Of a DNA stretch of 64,000 nucleotides, positions 11,300 through 23,100 are shown piece after piece (position 1 is the stretch's first letter; each line of letters starts with the position of its first letter). This DNA comes from Clytia hemisphaerica (taxonomy: Eukaryota; Cnidaria; Hydrozoa; Leptothecata; Clytiidae), in assembly GCA_902728285.1 (NCBI GenBank), contig CACVBU010001051.1, forward strand, positions 62,001 to 126,000, read 5' to 3'. A program made the translations under genes and the position numbers. The notes under the pieces are model-generated. The model was not told the origin of the DNA. It made no database searches and was given only the letters and a program-made list of their open reading frames with translations.

Positions 11300-14200
11300 T
11301 GAAGCCACTGAAGTTGAGCCCAGTGCGTTGCGCACGTTCGACTATCATAAGGAACACGCTTATAAAGAAGAGGCTGGAAATGGTCCGAAAAATAAGGAAT
11401 TCCTAAGGAACTGCTAAGGCTGAGAATAAGAAATCAAGCTAAGGAAAAGTAAGAGTTAAACTTGAAGTTGCACACATTTACAGCCTAAACAAAAATGATG
11501 GTAACATATTGCTGAAAGGATATTCAATGTGTCAAAAAGAGAAAATACACCGAAATTATACTTAATACAGAAGTTACATACTTAGCAAATCGTAACTTTG
11601 GCAGCTAAGTAAGTAAGGAACTTGATCCGGGGGAGAGAGTCAGGCAAATTGACCGACGGGTGTCAACCGCTGCTGTGCAGCGGTTAAGGGTATGTTTTTC
11701 AAAATATTAGAAATGCACTGTTTGATTTTTTTTGCTCTGAAAGAGTTTAAAATTTGAAAAAAAATGCACTGTAAGGGTATGAATTTACCGATTTTTTTCT
11801 GCACTGTAAGGGTGCGATTCTAAAAGCCATTTTAAAAAAACGTATGTTTTTCATAAGAACAAACTAGAGTAGTAAAGTAAGTAAAGTTTTAAATCTGCTC
11901 TTCTTCAATATGTCACGTTTTATTGAAGTAGAAAAGTTCTTTTGAGAGCCTCCAGAAGAAGAGTTGGATAGAGTGCTAAGGAAACCTTTTGCTTTTCGGT
12001 ATCATCTTTTGACGTCAATTTACTTCTTGCACTGGAAGTAAACAAGATCGTTCGCTTTACTACGAGGTGAATTTTTCTTTGCACAGTCCGAACTGAAAAT
12101 AAACCATCGTGTGATATAGAAGTTTGTTTGTTTGTTTGTCTATGTTTTGTTTGTTGACACTTTCGAAAATACTGATGACGTCACTCTTTCTGAATAGGGA
12201 TGCCGTCTTTTGAGTGATCTTCGATGGAGGGTTCCAGGATGGAAAGACTTCGCTGCAGAACGAGTGTTTCCTTTTAATTGGTTCTTTGAAGTTTATTTTA
12301 TGATGGTAATGACAAGGGCCTTGAAATACGTAATGATTGGAATATCGAATGCACGTTTTGCCTTGCGAGTTTATATATATCTGATAAAATCATTAGGCAG
12401 GGGCGTCGTTAGCACTCGTCACCGTTGCATGCAATGACCTAATTTTCGGAATGTCGCACCAGTACTAGCGCAGACTTTTTTGATGAATCGGTGGTCTTTG
12501 TAGTTGTCGTACTGATTTCAAATGAGCTGACATTAAGGTCTCCATCAACTAGATGTCAAAAGTTTAAAAGAAAAGAAAGGCCCCTTTTTTGACGTGTGGT
12601 TTGGACGAGAAAATGGATTCCAAACTGTCTGAGTTTGACATTTTGTGGCTGAGTTACAATGGGTCTTGTCATTGTAGTGTCTTTAAGGGCTTAACATTTT
12701 CTTTAGGAGTAATCGTGTCAGGCCTCTTGTTACTTAATTTAACCTTCAGTTCTGTTACTTATGCCTTTTTCAAATCAAGTTCTTTTCAAATTGTAATCAA
12801 TTGTAGGAAAACTTCAACAGGTTCTCTTTTGGTAACTTTTAAGTTCTTAAAAAATTGAGACAGTTTCAAAAATATGTTTATTGTTCTATGAGTTCATTCC
12901 GAAAGCCTGACTCTTACGGAACTCATACCATGTTTTGATTCGGATTTTCCGAAATGCAAAACCATGGCATTTCAGCTGCATTAGATCAGGCTCCAGGCTC
13001 AAGTGGGTTGTCAAACAAATAAGGAATCTTTTGATAGGTTTGAGGAAAACTTTTCAATTCGATTGTGAGACAGACTCGCCTTTATTTTGACATGCTAATT
13101 GACATCTAAAGTATTTCCGAACGTTTTCTGTGAAAATCTCATAACTCCTATACAGCCCAGGGCCTTTCCTGTGTGATATACCTATACTCAAAGACTGGAC
13201 ACGTAAATCAAGCAAACATTTGGGGAGTTTCGCGTTCGCGTTCGCGTCATGATGTTATATTTGTCATGAATATTTTAAAGTGACCAATGAATGTACCACC
13301 CATTTATTTCATTACGTCAGACGTTTGACAAGAAAGTGACTCAATTATTATGTTTTGGTTAATACAGCTACAGTCAATGCCAGTGTTATACATTGTTGGT
13401 TTCTTTGAACTACAGTAGTTGACTCTCTCTAATTCGATCGATTATTCTCAGAGTTTGTGCTGGAGCATCTATTTAACCGAAAAATTATTGTCCCGTGAGA
13501 TGAGCGAGAGATTAAAAATCTATAGCTCTCTCAAACGCATTCAATTTATATTTAATCAGCAATGGCTTTAGAATGACGTTCAAAGATGTCTCCAGCACTA
13601 ATAAGGTCAAAGGAATGGCACTTATTAATACTTCCATGTCAGCAGACAAATTCCTCGTTTGTAAAGCACAGCCTCATTTCTATTTCTAGGTGATTACATA
13701 TAGTCTATTTCCTCTACTGCACAACAAATATAATTGCATGAAGGAAGCGCTCGTTAGCTTTAATACGGTATATTTTCACTCTCGAAAGGATTTATCAAAA
13801 GGGATGTGTTTGCCGGCGCACGAAGTGAAGGAGTTGAATTTTGTTACAAGATGCCAACTGCAATTTCCGCCTTTCAACCCTATCCGCCCTCTTCATGTTT
13901 GAAACTGTCTTTTCCCTTTAATAAAAGTGAAATGCTCATTTTCTCTAAATTTTATAAGAAAAACCGGCACTGAAAAAATATGCTAATTAGCGTTGATCTT
14001 TGTTTAATGGGGCTTGTATGATAGAGAACACGTAACTTAATGATTCTAGCTGGCACACAACGTTATTTTAACGTTTTAACTTTTCTGTGAACGTTAGGTG
14101 TACGTTGAAGCAAGGATTTGTTTCAATGGTTGTAGGAAAACGAAGTCTCTTAACGGTTTCAAGCTAAGATGCGCAGATGATAAGTAACTCCTTTAATATC

Positions 14201-16600
14201 TATCTTCTCTACCGTCGTACCTCCTTTTCTGACTTTATGTTATTACTTTTCATTTTTATTTCGAAAGAAGCCTCTTTCATCTCTATTCTTTCTCTATCTT
14301 TTACTCTTCGTCAAAAAGTTTGAAATAAAGAAGCGTGGCGTCGAAAAGTTATTTTCTCTGCACTGTGAAACTTTTGACACGGCCTCGAGAAAAGAAGACC
14401 GAGGAGCCCCTTCTCTTATTATGAACTTCTTTGTGTTTGCATTATGCACCTTGTTTCTTGTATGTACTTGTCGATTTTTCTCATTTTTCCATTCGACTTT
14501 TTTCGTATCTTTCATCGACATAAGAATTGCGATTCTTTTGCGTTCCATAGTTTCAATCAAACACAAATACCGTGCTAATAATGGCTCTTGATATGAGATC
14601 TTGTAGACTTTACTGAACGCTTTTCTTGACTCGAGTACGACGAGACAATATGACTACGTCTGGAAACATTTGTTTGGCAAAACATTTATTTCGTTTTCCT
14701 GATGATCATTTTAATAGAGAATGTTTTGAAAGAATCAGACTATAAAACATTTTGTTTGAGGTTTGATTTGCATTTTCAAACATTGTTTTAGCAAGCTGTT
14801 CTCTGCGTTCTGTTGTGTGAAATCTGATTTGCCGAGGGGTACTTTCCATTCCAAACAAGTTCTTATAACCACACCACGATATGCGTGTTTGTGTGGAGGT
14901 CAATGGATGTACGTATTATAGATTGCTAGATAGAGTTATTGAGTTGTAGTGGCGTTCTTCTATTCCTTTCTATTTCTCTGATCTTGTCTCACCACCTGGG
15001 AGCACTGGCAGCTTTGTTTATATTACAATCTATCTTTTTTATACGTTTTAATTTCAGCTTGATTGTGCTCATAAAGCTTATGCCTATTAAAGTCTGCACC
15101 CTGAAACTTAAGATTCGATACCGTAACATTCAGATGCTTTGAAATATCACCTATCAGATAATATTATGTGGTCGGGGGTCGATGGCTAGATATTTAGAGG
15201 TGAATTTCCGCTTGTCATATGTACTTCCGGATGGCAATTTTCCTCAATTTCCGGGACTAGTCTCCTAAAACCCACGGTTTATGACCAAAGCAGTTCAAGC
15301 TATAATTGTGTGGGGGGGGGTACTGTTTAAAAAAAAACTATTTCAAAACCTTTGATTTTTTTATATGATTAAAGCTTTTACTTTTCGTGCCGGTTAAGCC
15401 CCCCCCCTGTTATCCCAATTTTGATTATTAAATCATCTTCTTTGCAAAGAAGTGTGTACTGTACTGTGCTTACAAGAATAAAGCTGTCTGATTTGACCAA
15501 ATTTCGGCCAAAAGCATTACCAAGATTGCATGAAAAAGACTTTTTTGAGATATCTGTAGCCTTTTGACCATATTTGGGCAAGAAGCTAACAAGCTGCAAA
15601 ACTTGAATATGTTTCATGTACCCTGTCCTCTAGCGACTTGATTTGAACTTTTACCACTCGGGTCCCTCCGTAAACTCAGGGCAGGTCCATGCAGCTTTGG
15701 TCATAACGATGATTTAGGTCCTGCCAATACGTTGAAAATTGAACTTGAGAAATGATATTGAACTAAAAATGTGCAGTATTAAAGAGTATGAAAAAGACTT
15801 TGGAAGCATATTTTCTCTAACTTTAGTCATAATCTCATAAACGGCAAGGCTAGAACTTCAACTGAATCAGCTAAGACTTCTGTCCAACGCCAACGCCTAT
15901 TAATTTTTGGAAATGTTAGTCCATCATTCTTTAAACCTTTTCTGATCTTAATGGCCACAGTGGATTGAATTTCCTTTCCTCTGAGACCAAAAGCTTGAAA
16001 TTGAAAATTTTATGATATTAAAAAGAAAAAGATAGGAGCCTTTCCAATCTACCTCGGCGAGAATGTTTTATGCCAAAGAGAATTTCCTGCTTAACGAGTA
16101 TAGAAAAAAAGAAGAAAATCTCGGCGCTAAAAGGGATATCAATAGAGCATTAGAAATTTGACGGAATCAACTATCCCTTTAAACACAAAATGAATAGCCG
16201 ATACGTTGAGCGCGGCCGACTTCTTTATGTTGTTTAGCCCCCTGTAGCCGCACCTTGATATAATTTTTGATATACTTTTTTAAAATTCAAGACCCCGTTT
16301 TTCATTCAGAAAAAGGCACGTCTCTTTTATTTGTCTCTCAATTAAAGTATTTTATATCATTTGACTCTCCTCTTTGCAGGATTATTGCCGCTCGTGTTCT
16401 AACAAGTACATAAGTTCTCCGTCATTTTGATCTCAACTCAAAGAAAAAGCTGATAATGAGATATCACTTCTCATAACAATTTTCTCAAACTCATAACAAA
16501 CACCTTTGTCGGTCTTAAAGCAAGGACTTGGAATTTTCGCATGGCATACTGTACAGTATGTGCCATGTTATGTTATGGCATACAAGATACTCCTTGATTT
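11300..16600. other. Non-coding stretch with minor repeat remnants
   Basis: No gene recognised. At 11680-11830 there are fragments with the module CACTGTAAGGGT, shared with the 28.5-kb element, and at about 11845 an AAGAACAAACTA-type fragment shared with the 16.6/20.3-kb elements. A (GTTT)n run lies at about 12122-12138 and a three-fold TTCGCG repeat near 13228-13248. Short ORFs, for example 12589-12858 and 14294-14566, have no domain and no flanking splice sites that support them. Confidence 0.4.
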
Positions 16601-16607
16601 CCTTGAT

Positions 16608-16823
16608 ACACGTTTTTTTATCATAAGAACAAACTATATAAGAACATAATGCTGCGATGGCCAAAATGTTAAGAACAAGTTAAGAACATTTTCAGGCTTC
16701 GCAGACTCTAAAATGCCCACTTTTTAAAGAAAATGGACAAAAATACATAAAAATGGGGAAAATAAGAACATGTTTACGAAGGCTTCAAAATTTTTGGATC
16801 TTCTTACAAAAAAAAAAACGTGC
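16608..16823. mobile_element. Short MITE, AAGAACAAAC family (copy 1)
   Basis: It starts ACACGTTTTTTTATCATAAG and ends with a poly-A run plus ACGTGC, so the termini are complementary (CACGTTTT...AAAACGTG). The interior is full of AAGAAC/GTTCTT modules and GGCTTCG/AAGCCT words, as in the copy at 20293-20528. The target duplication is imperfect here (TA on the left, CA on the right). Another partial copy follows at about 17080-17260. Confidence 0.6.
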
Positions 16824-19800
16824 AGTGTTTTTTCGTTATTTTGAACTTCTATCATTCGAATCTTTCTTTGTTTTATTTCGATTTAGGGAGTGTCAACTGT
16901 AAAGTACGTGCAAATTACGGTACGGTCGCTTTTTTGTCAATTCGTTTTCGCTTTGTTATAATGCTAGGAAGATTCAAATGAAAACTTGATATTGATCCGC
17001 TCGTGAATATCTTTCAGATACCGTACATAGACTCTCCATATAATAGACCGACTTCTTATTAGTATTTGAATTAAGATTTTGGAGCCTTCCTATGTTCTTA
17101 ATTTCTTAAAATGTTCAAATATAATGTTCTTAATTTAACTATTTTGTGAGAGTTTTTGTGCAATTTCCTAGATAAATTGGGATCTTTAGAGTCCATAAAG
17201 CCTTAAAATGTTAAAAAAGCCTCAGAATCGAAGCCTTCTGATATAGTTTGTTCTTACAGCACAACGTGCGTAATCAATCAAGAATTCAAGCCAAAGTCTA
17301 ACGTCTCAAGGTTAGACTGGACTGATGACTGTTTTCTCGAAAGAGGAATTTGTCTGATTGCTTAAAGTAGCGCTCTACTAAGCGACCGAACACTGTAATC
17401 GGAAAACGCTAAACTAAAGAGCTGTAAGGACAAAGTTCCTGTGAAGTGACTTTTTGTGTAATGTTTATTCATTTTCTTTACATATGTAGTCAACTCAACG
17501 GGATGTTAACTGAATGTTTTTAAAATGTTATCAAGAAAGACGCTAGTTATCGGTAAAAAATACTTAAAAGAAGAGAAAGCTTTTTTAAGCCTGCGATATT
17601 AAAAATGTCGTCTATCTGTTAACAAGACCCGGTTTTCATCAGCTTTTCAACGCGTCAATGGTTACCCTTGGTGATGAATGTTTCTTTGATAGAAACCATG
17701 CTTCTTCATAAAATCCTCTTTATTAAATGATAAAATTGCAATTGAACATGGGGACTATAGACCAATCATATTTTAATGTAAAGCGATCCGTTTTCAGACG
17801 GGGGTAATGTATCTATTTCTTTTCACTTTTTTAGAGATTGTCAAAGTTTAAAGTAGCCCGAAATTATTTTTGAAAGGATCTCTTTTTTGACTTTTAATTT
17901 TTTTTGCTTCCCTATGATTGTCTTTTGGTGGCAGATGATTTGAATTGGCTCAAATCCCTACTGATGTTTTTTCCATACATGCTGCTGGTTTCAAAGTCGT
18001 ACTGCTCAAGATCCATCATAACAGCCTCTGTGTGGGAGAGCGCGGCTCCTTGATGCTGTAACAAGGTTTAAAAAATCACTTGGATGGAGTGTTCATTTAT
18101 ATTCTTTTGTCGCAAGTATAAGTTGTCTTTCTCCGCTTATTTGATATGCGATATTTAAAGCGATTGAGGTTTAAAAGGCATTGCGCTTCCTTGATGAGCT
18201 ATAAGCATCTAGCTGAGATATATTATAAACAAACTTCTTTTCTATCTTGTGCGTATTATGTAAATGACGTTGCCCGCCAATTTCGCTTCTCGTATTATTT
18301 TAGTTTGATACCAGCGCTCTCGTGGACGGTCGCCTAAGTCGTGTTCTAGAAGCTTTGTATATTTATTTTATTTGAACTATAATTCACAAAGTGTAGTGTG
18401 ATTGAGATGATTGTAGTTACTTCGATTTTCTTCTCCTCTTTCTTCGTAAGAATTTTATAATTGATGTTTCTTTCTTCTTTTGGTCTTTGTCGGCGAAAAA
18501 CGAACCATTCACCTTCCATTCTTTATTTTCTCTTCTATATTTTTTGATGATATAACATTTCTCAAATGACTTTGGTTGGTTGTAAGAGTTTTTCTACAAG
18601 CATGGGAGAAATTGTACATATTTCAGGCAGTGCGTGCATGGCGAAATTCGGCATTATTTGGAAAATGACTTGTGGGATTTTATTGGTTTTAGTGTGAATG
18701 AATACACAGTTTGAAAAAGCTGATGCACATAGTCAATTGCTAGCGGCAAAAAAAAAACGTTTAATATAGCCATCGCTAGAAAACCATATCGTAGCATTGC
18801 TAAACTTTTCATGGCATTGTTGATGCAGGTAATTTTAAGTCGACAATTGAGATTAGAATCTACAATAACAGCAACGTTTAACATTTTAAGAATGTTTTTT
18901 TAATAAAAAGTTTTAAGAAGAATAAGTATATATAGATCCTTGAGCTAAAGGGAACGTTAACTTTTTTTAGCAAAACTACACAAAAAAATGTTTAGACGGG
19001 AATAAATAGCGTATAAAAGATCCCCGTAGTAGGAAACCTTGTTCTCTTTTTGAACATACTGTACCCCCTGTGTGTATTCACAGTTGAATGGAACATTTTC
19101 TTATAACCACCGAGATAATAAATACAGGTCGGACACAATTGAAGCGGTCTCTCTTTCATCTATTTAGTGTTTTTTGTTAACAGCAAATTCAATTACGACT
19201 TGAATGTTGTTTAGCAAGTTTTTTTTTCTGAAAAGAGAAACGTAGAGAAGAGAGATGTTAGAAAAAATACAATTTTTTTGAGTTATTTCATCTGTCTTGT
19301 GCGAAGATTTGCTTATTTTTGTGGTGATCTTTCTCATTTATGTTCTACTTGACTTCATATGTTTCACGCTTTTGAAGGAGAAACCTTTGTAATGATGGTT
19401 GTTGCTTATAAAGTTCAATAGAAACTTAAAGATAGGGAGAAAAAATTGTTATAAAGTTATCTCTTTATGATATGGGGTTTAAGAAATGTTTGAATGTCAG
19501 TATACACGCATTCATAGAATATTTCGCTTCATTTTTCTAGTAGACTTACTTCGTCGCTTTGGATATAGTTTACACAACTATATATTTCTTGGAAGTCTTG
19601 TTGAAACATTTTACCTTATTATTTTATAGAATAAAGATTGAGTGCTGCACACTTTACAACACGATATTAAAAGAAATAGGGACATCACACATTCAAGAAG
19701 AAAAGTTCCTGCTGTTATCTTTTGGCTTGTTTTGGAGGAGACGTAAATCGTAGATCTTTTGATTTCTGGTATTACGTTGATATTATGGTATTACATCGAT

Positions 19801-20138
19801 TGTGTAGTACAGAGGACAGAGTGATGAGCAGGAAAATATAGTATGGGACTGAGTTGCAGCAAACAAGGTGAATGAGATTAAAATAAATAATATAGAGTAA
19901 AATCTAAATCCAATTAATTTTGATTCCAAAAACTGGGAAACCCTGAGCAATTGTTGATCGGTTGGTGGGACACGCGTGTAATTTATCCGATGAGCTAACG
20001 ATTTGGAACTGATTATACATAGGAGACAAAGACCGACAAAAAACCTATTTTTTACCCTGAACATTCCTACCTTGAATGGCAGCTAACGATGTTAATATAC
20101 TAGATTCATCATCTTAAACAATTTCGGTATTTTTTTAG
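16824..20138. other. Upstream region/intron of the NKD-like gene
   Basis: No gene recognised. It contains a partial AAGAAC-family element (about 17080-17260) and AT-rich spacer. The exon at 20139 needs an upstream coding exon ending in phase 1, expected to begin with a myristoylation-type MG start as in other NKD proteins. Several ATGG triplets exist between 8 and 19 kb, but none has a convincing phase-1 donor, so none is called. Confidence 0.35.
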
Positions 20139-23100
20139 GTTATATACAAGACTTTCACGAGCTTCAAGAATCAAGATTAGGGCCTGAAGGTAAGCGTCCT
20201 TTCGTATGCCCTGAATATTTGGTGATTTAGTTTCGACTGTAACTTTTTAGCTATTTTCATTTCACGAATCGGGAAAATAAATTGCAAGGATACACGTTTT
20301 TTTTTTTATAAGAACGTCAAAAATTTTCGAAGCCTTCGAATGTTCTTAGTTTTTTGGATTTGAAGCCTAAAAATATTCTTAAAATGTTCTTATTTTTAGC
20401 ATTTTTTCTTAAGAAATTGCATGTTTTTAAGTCTCCAAAGCCTTAGTATGTTCTTAGAATGTTCTTAAATTTTTGGGCTCGAAGCCTTATGTTCTTATAT
20501 AGTTTGTTCTTATATAAAAGAAAACGTGTAAGGTTTATTAGTAACGATTTTAAATGATTCTAAAACTCCCGCTTTACTTTAACTGATTTTCTGTAATCGT
20601 TTTCAATCTCATTTTATAGACTTTTTCTTTGCATGACGATCACCCCTGTATCTTGAATTATTTAATTGAAAATACACATCGGTTGCATAAAGTTAATATT
20701 TTTATTCAAAGTGTTTTTTAAAAGTCAAACGTTACGTTAGTGGTTAGTTGATAGATGAGATCATATTTTCCAAGAGCAGTGGTTTGAGTTTTGAAGAGCA
20801 TGCATAGAATCATCAAGAATGCAAACCAAATCTCTGTTTTCTCTGTTCCAAAGCTCTCAAGATTCTTATGTTTTACATGAAATTTAATACACGAAATGAT
20901 TTGAGAACAGTTTATGTTTTCGTTTACCGCAGTAATTTTCTTGTTTTTTTAAAAAACTGATTCACCTTTCTCAAAGCTCTCTCTCTCTCTTACTCCTTTC
21001 TTTCTAAAACATACTATTTGAACATTCCTTCTCAAGTCTCAAGAGACCAAATGTTTTTTCTCCAAACTTAGCGGTATCACATCAAAAAGAAATCGGGTTT
21101 TCTTTTATGATTTCTACTCACCGAGTAGGAATAACATTGGACACGCTTCTTATCCAAAGTTTTTCGAGTAACTTTTACACTTCATATTAAACCACATAGT
21201 TCAGTCTAGGGCAAATCGCTACCTAAAAAAGTTACTTGGAAATAAATGTTTTTTTTTCTTTGATTTACATAAAATCTTTCTGAAATTGAAGTATTCAAAA
21301 TCTGATTACATACTTTCTACTTTTCGCACGTTTTCTTCGTTCGTTCTGTGCTTTAGTATAGAAGCTTTAAAATTTGACAGTAAACTCAGTATCAATCCTC
21401 ATTATATTTTTCCTCTTTCTCGAGAAACTGGCTTATATTTTGTGTAAAATTAAACTTTTATCCTTAGCTTTATCATCGTGTTCATGTCATGAACAAAGCT
21501 CTTTCTTGATCTTTTTATCGTCAGAGCGAGTGATAGGAAAGTTTGTTATAAATGTTTGATAAGAATCAAAGAAAGACGTTTTTCTTTCTTTCTTTTTTGT
21601 AGGTGAGAGTTTTCCAATCGACTATTTGAAGACGAAAGATAAAAATCAAGCCGCTGACCTCACCACGCAACAGTTACAACAGCAATTGACTGTCCTTTTA
21701 CAGGATGAGAAACTGGCCAAAAGACTATCTGCTAGTCTATGTTTAAGTGGAATCAGCAACTGTCAAGAGGTATGATATTCTTGCTTTTTGCGATTTTTCG
21801 GCGATGTCGTGATTGAGTTTGCATGGTATGAAACCTATTTCTAAATCGTATTTGATTTTATCATCCCCCTGGATACGCTGCTTTTCTCGGCGTTTGTCTT
21901 GTAGTGATGGGCTCGGGGGCATCGTCTATTAAATACTTATGGTTTTTAAGTGCACTGGTGTAGTTCTGTCTCTACATTCTTCAGTAAGGTTAAGTATCAT
22001 TGAAAATGGGTTTAGCACCCTAAGATAAGTGAAAAGCCTCCCTTGTTCGTGTCCAACAAGTTTGAACATTTAAAAGAAGTGTCTCCCCTACTTCCTGGAT
22101 TGTCCGTTGAAGTTAGCGTGTGAGAGACACCGAATTGTCTTTCAAAACAAACATCATTTTCCTGCTTTTTATAAGAAATAAATCTCAAAGACGTTACAAT
22201 AACTTTAACCAAGAAAGCTCTATCTTTGAATGATTTTAATGTGAAAAAGATAACTTTTGAAAAATATTTCAGTGCTCAAACTTTTGTGCCGTTAGAGTTG
22301 AATTTTTAATATTTCATGAAGTGGGATGAGTGCTTTTATGACCCTCATAACGTAACTATGTAGCATATAGATGACAAATATGTCACTTCACCCTCTACGA
22401 GAGAGGATTGAATAATTACACAGGCGGCAAATGGTCAATTAAACGGTCATTAAATACTATCCGCATGTTTAGTAGTTATTTTTATTTTCTAAAGAAAAAA
22501 CATTAATCTGACAAAACGCTGCAAAACGCCAAACAAAAAAGACACATCCTTCTCTTCTCTTTGTCGTTTGTCGTTTTTCGCCGAAAAAAAATTCTGCGGT
22601 TTCTCTATTTGTCAGCATTTTTTAAATTTTGCGCGGGAAATAAACTTATTTGCGTCAATCAGACTGTTCACTGTTTCGACAAATATTTACCGGCATTTGC
22701 AAGTTTTCGTCTTCGTGCCAATTTTCTTTTTTGTTTCTGATCGTGTGTACCCAACAGTACTTGGACTTTATTTTTATGCATTTAAATTACATAATCTTTT
22801 TCAAACAATCTTCATTTGTTTTGGTTATAGAGAGTGCTATACGGAAAAGATGAAAAGTCCCTGCCAAAGGATATTCTGGGTAAGTCTCCTAGTCCTTATT
22901 TCATTTCTTCAAATTGTTCTCTTCAAAACTTTGATGACAACCCCAAAGATGATTTGTTTTTTTATCCAAAAAATGTGAACACTTTTTCAGAGCATAAACA
23001 CTTTGAAGTGGTGGTTAAGAAACCAAACAGCTTTTTAATCACCCATCATTGCATTTCAAATGTGACAGAAATTATATACGGTGGTCTTTAAAAAGTTTTC

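Noticed and set aside
10621..11406. Several ORFs of 60-124 codons on both strands
   Set aside because: They lie in the tandem array and translate the same repeat; no independent support.
12589..12858. 89-codon + strand ORF with a hydrophobic stretch
   Set aside because: No family resemblance, no splice or promoter context, composition like the surrounding non-coding DNA.
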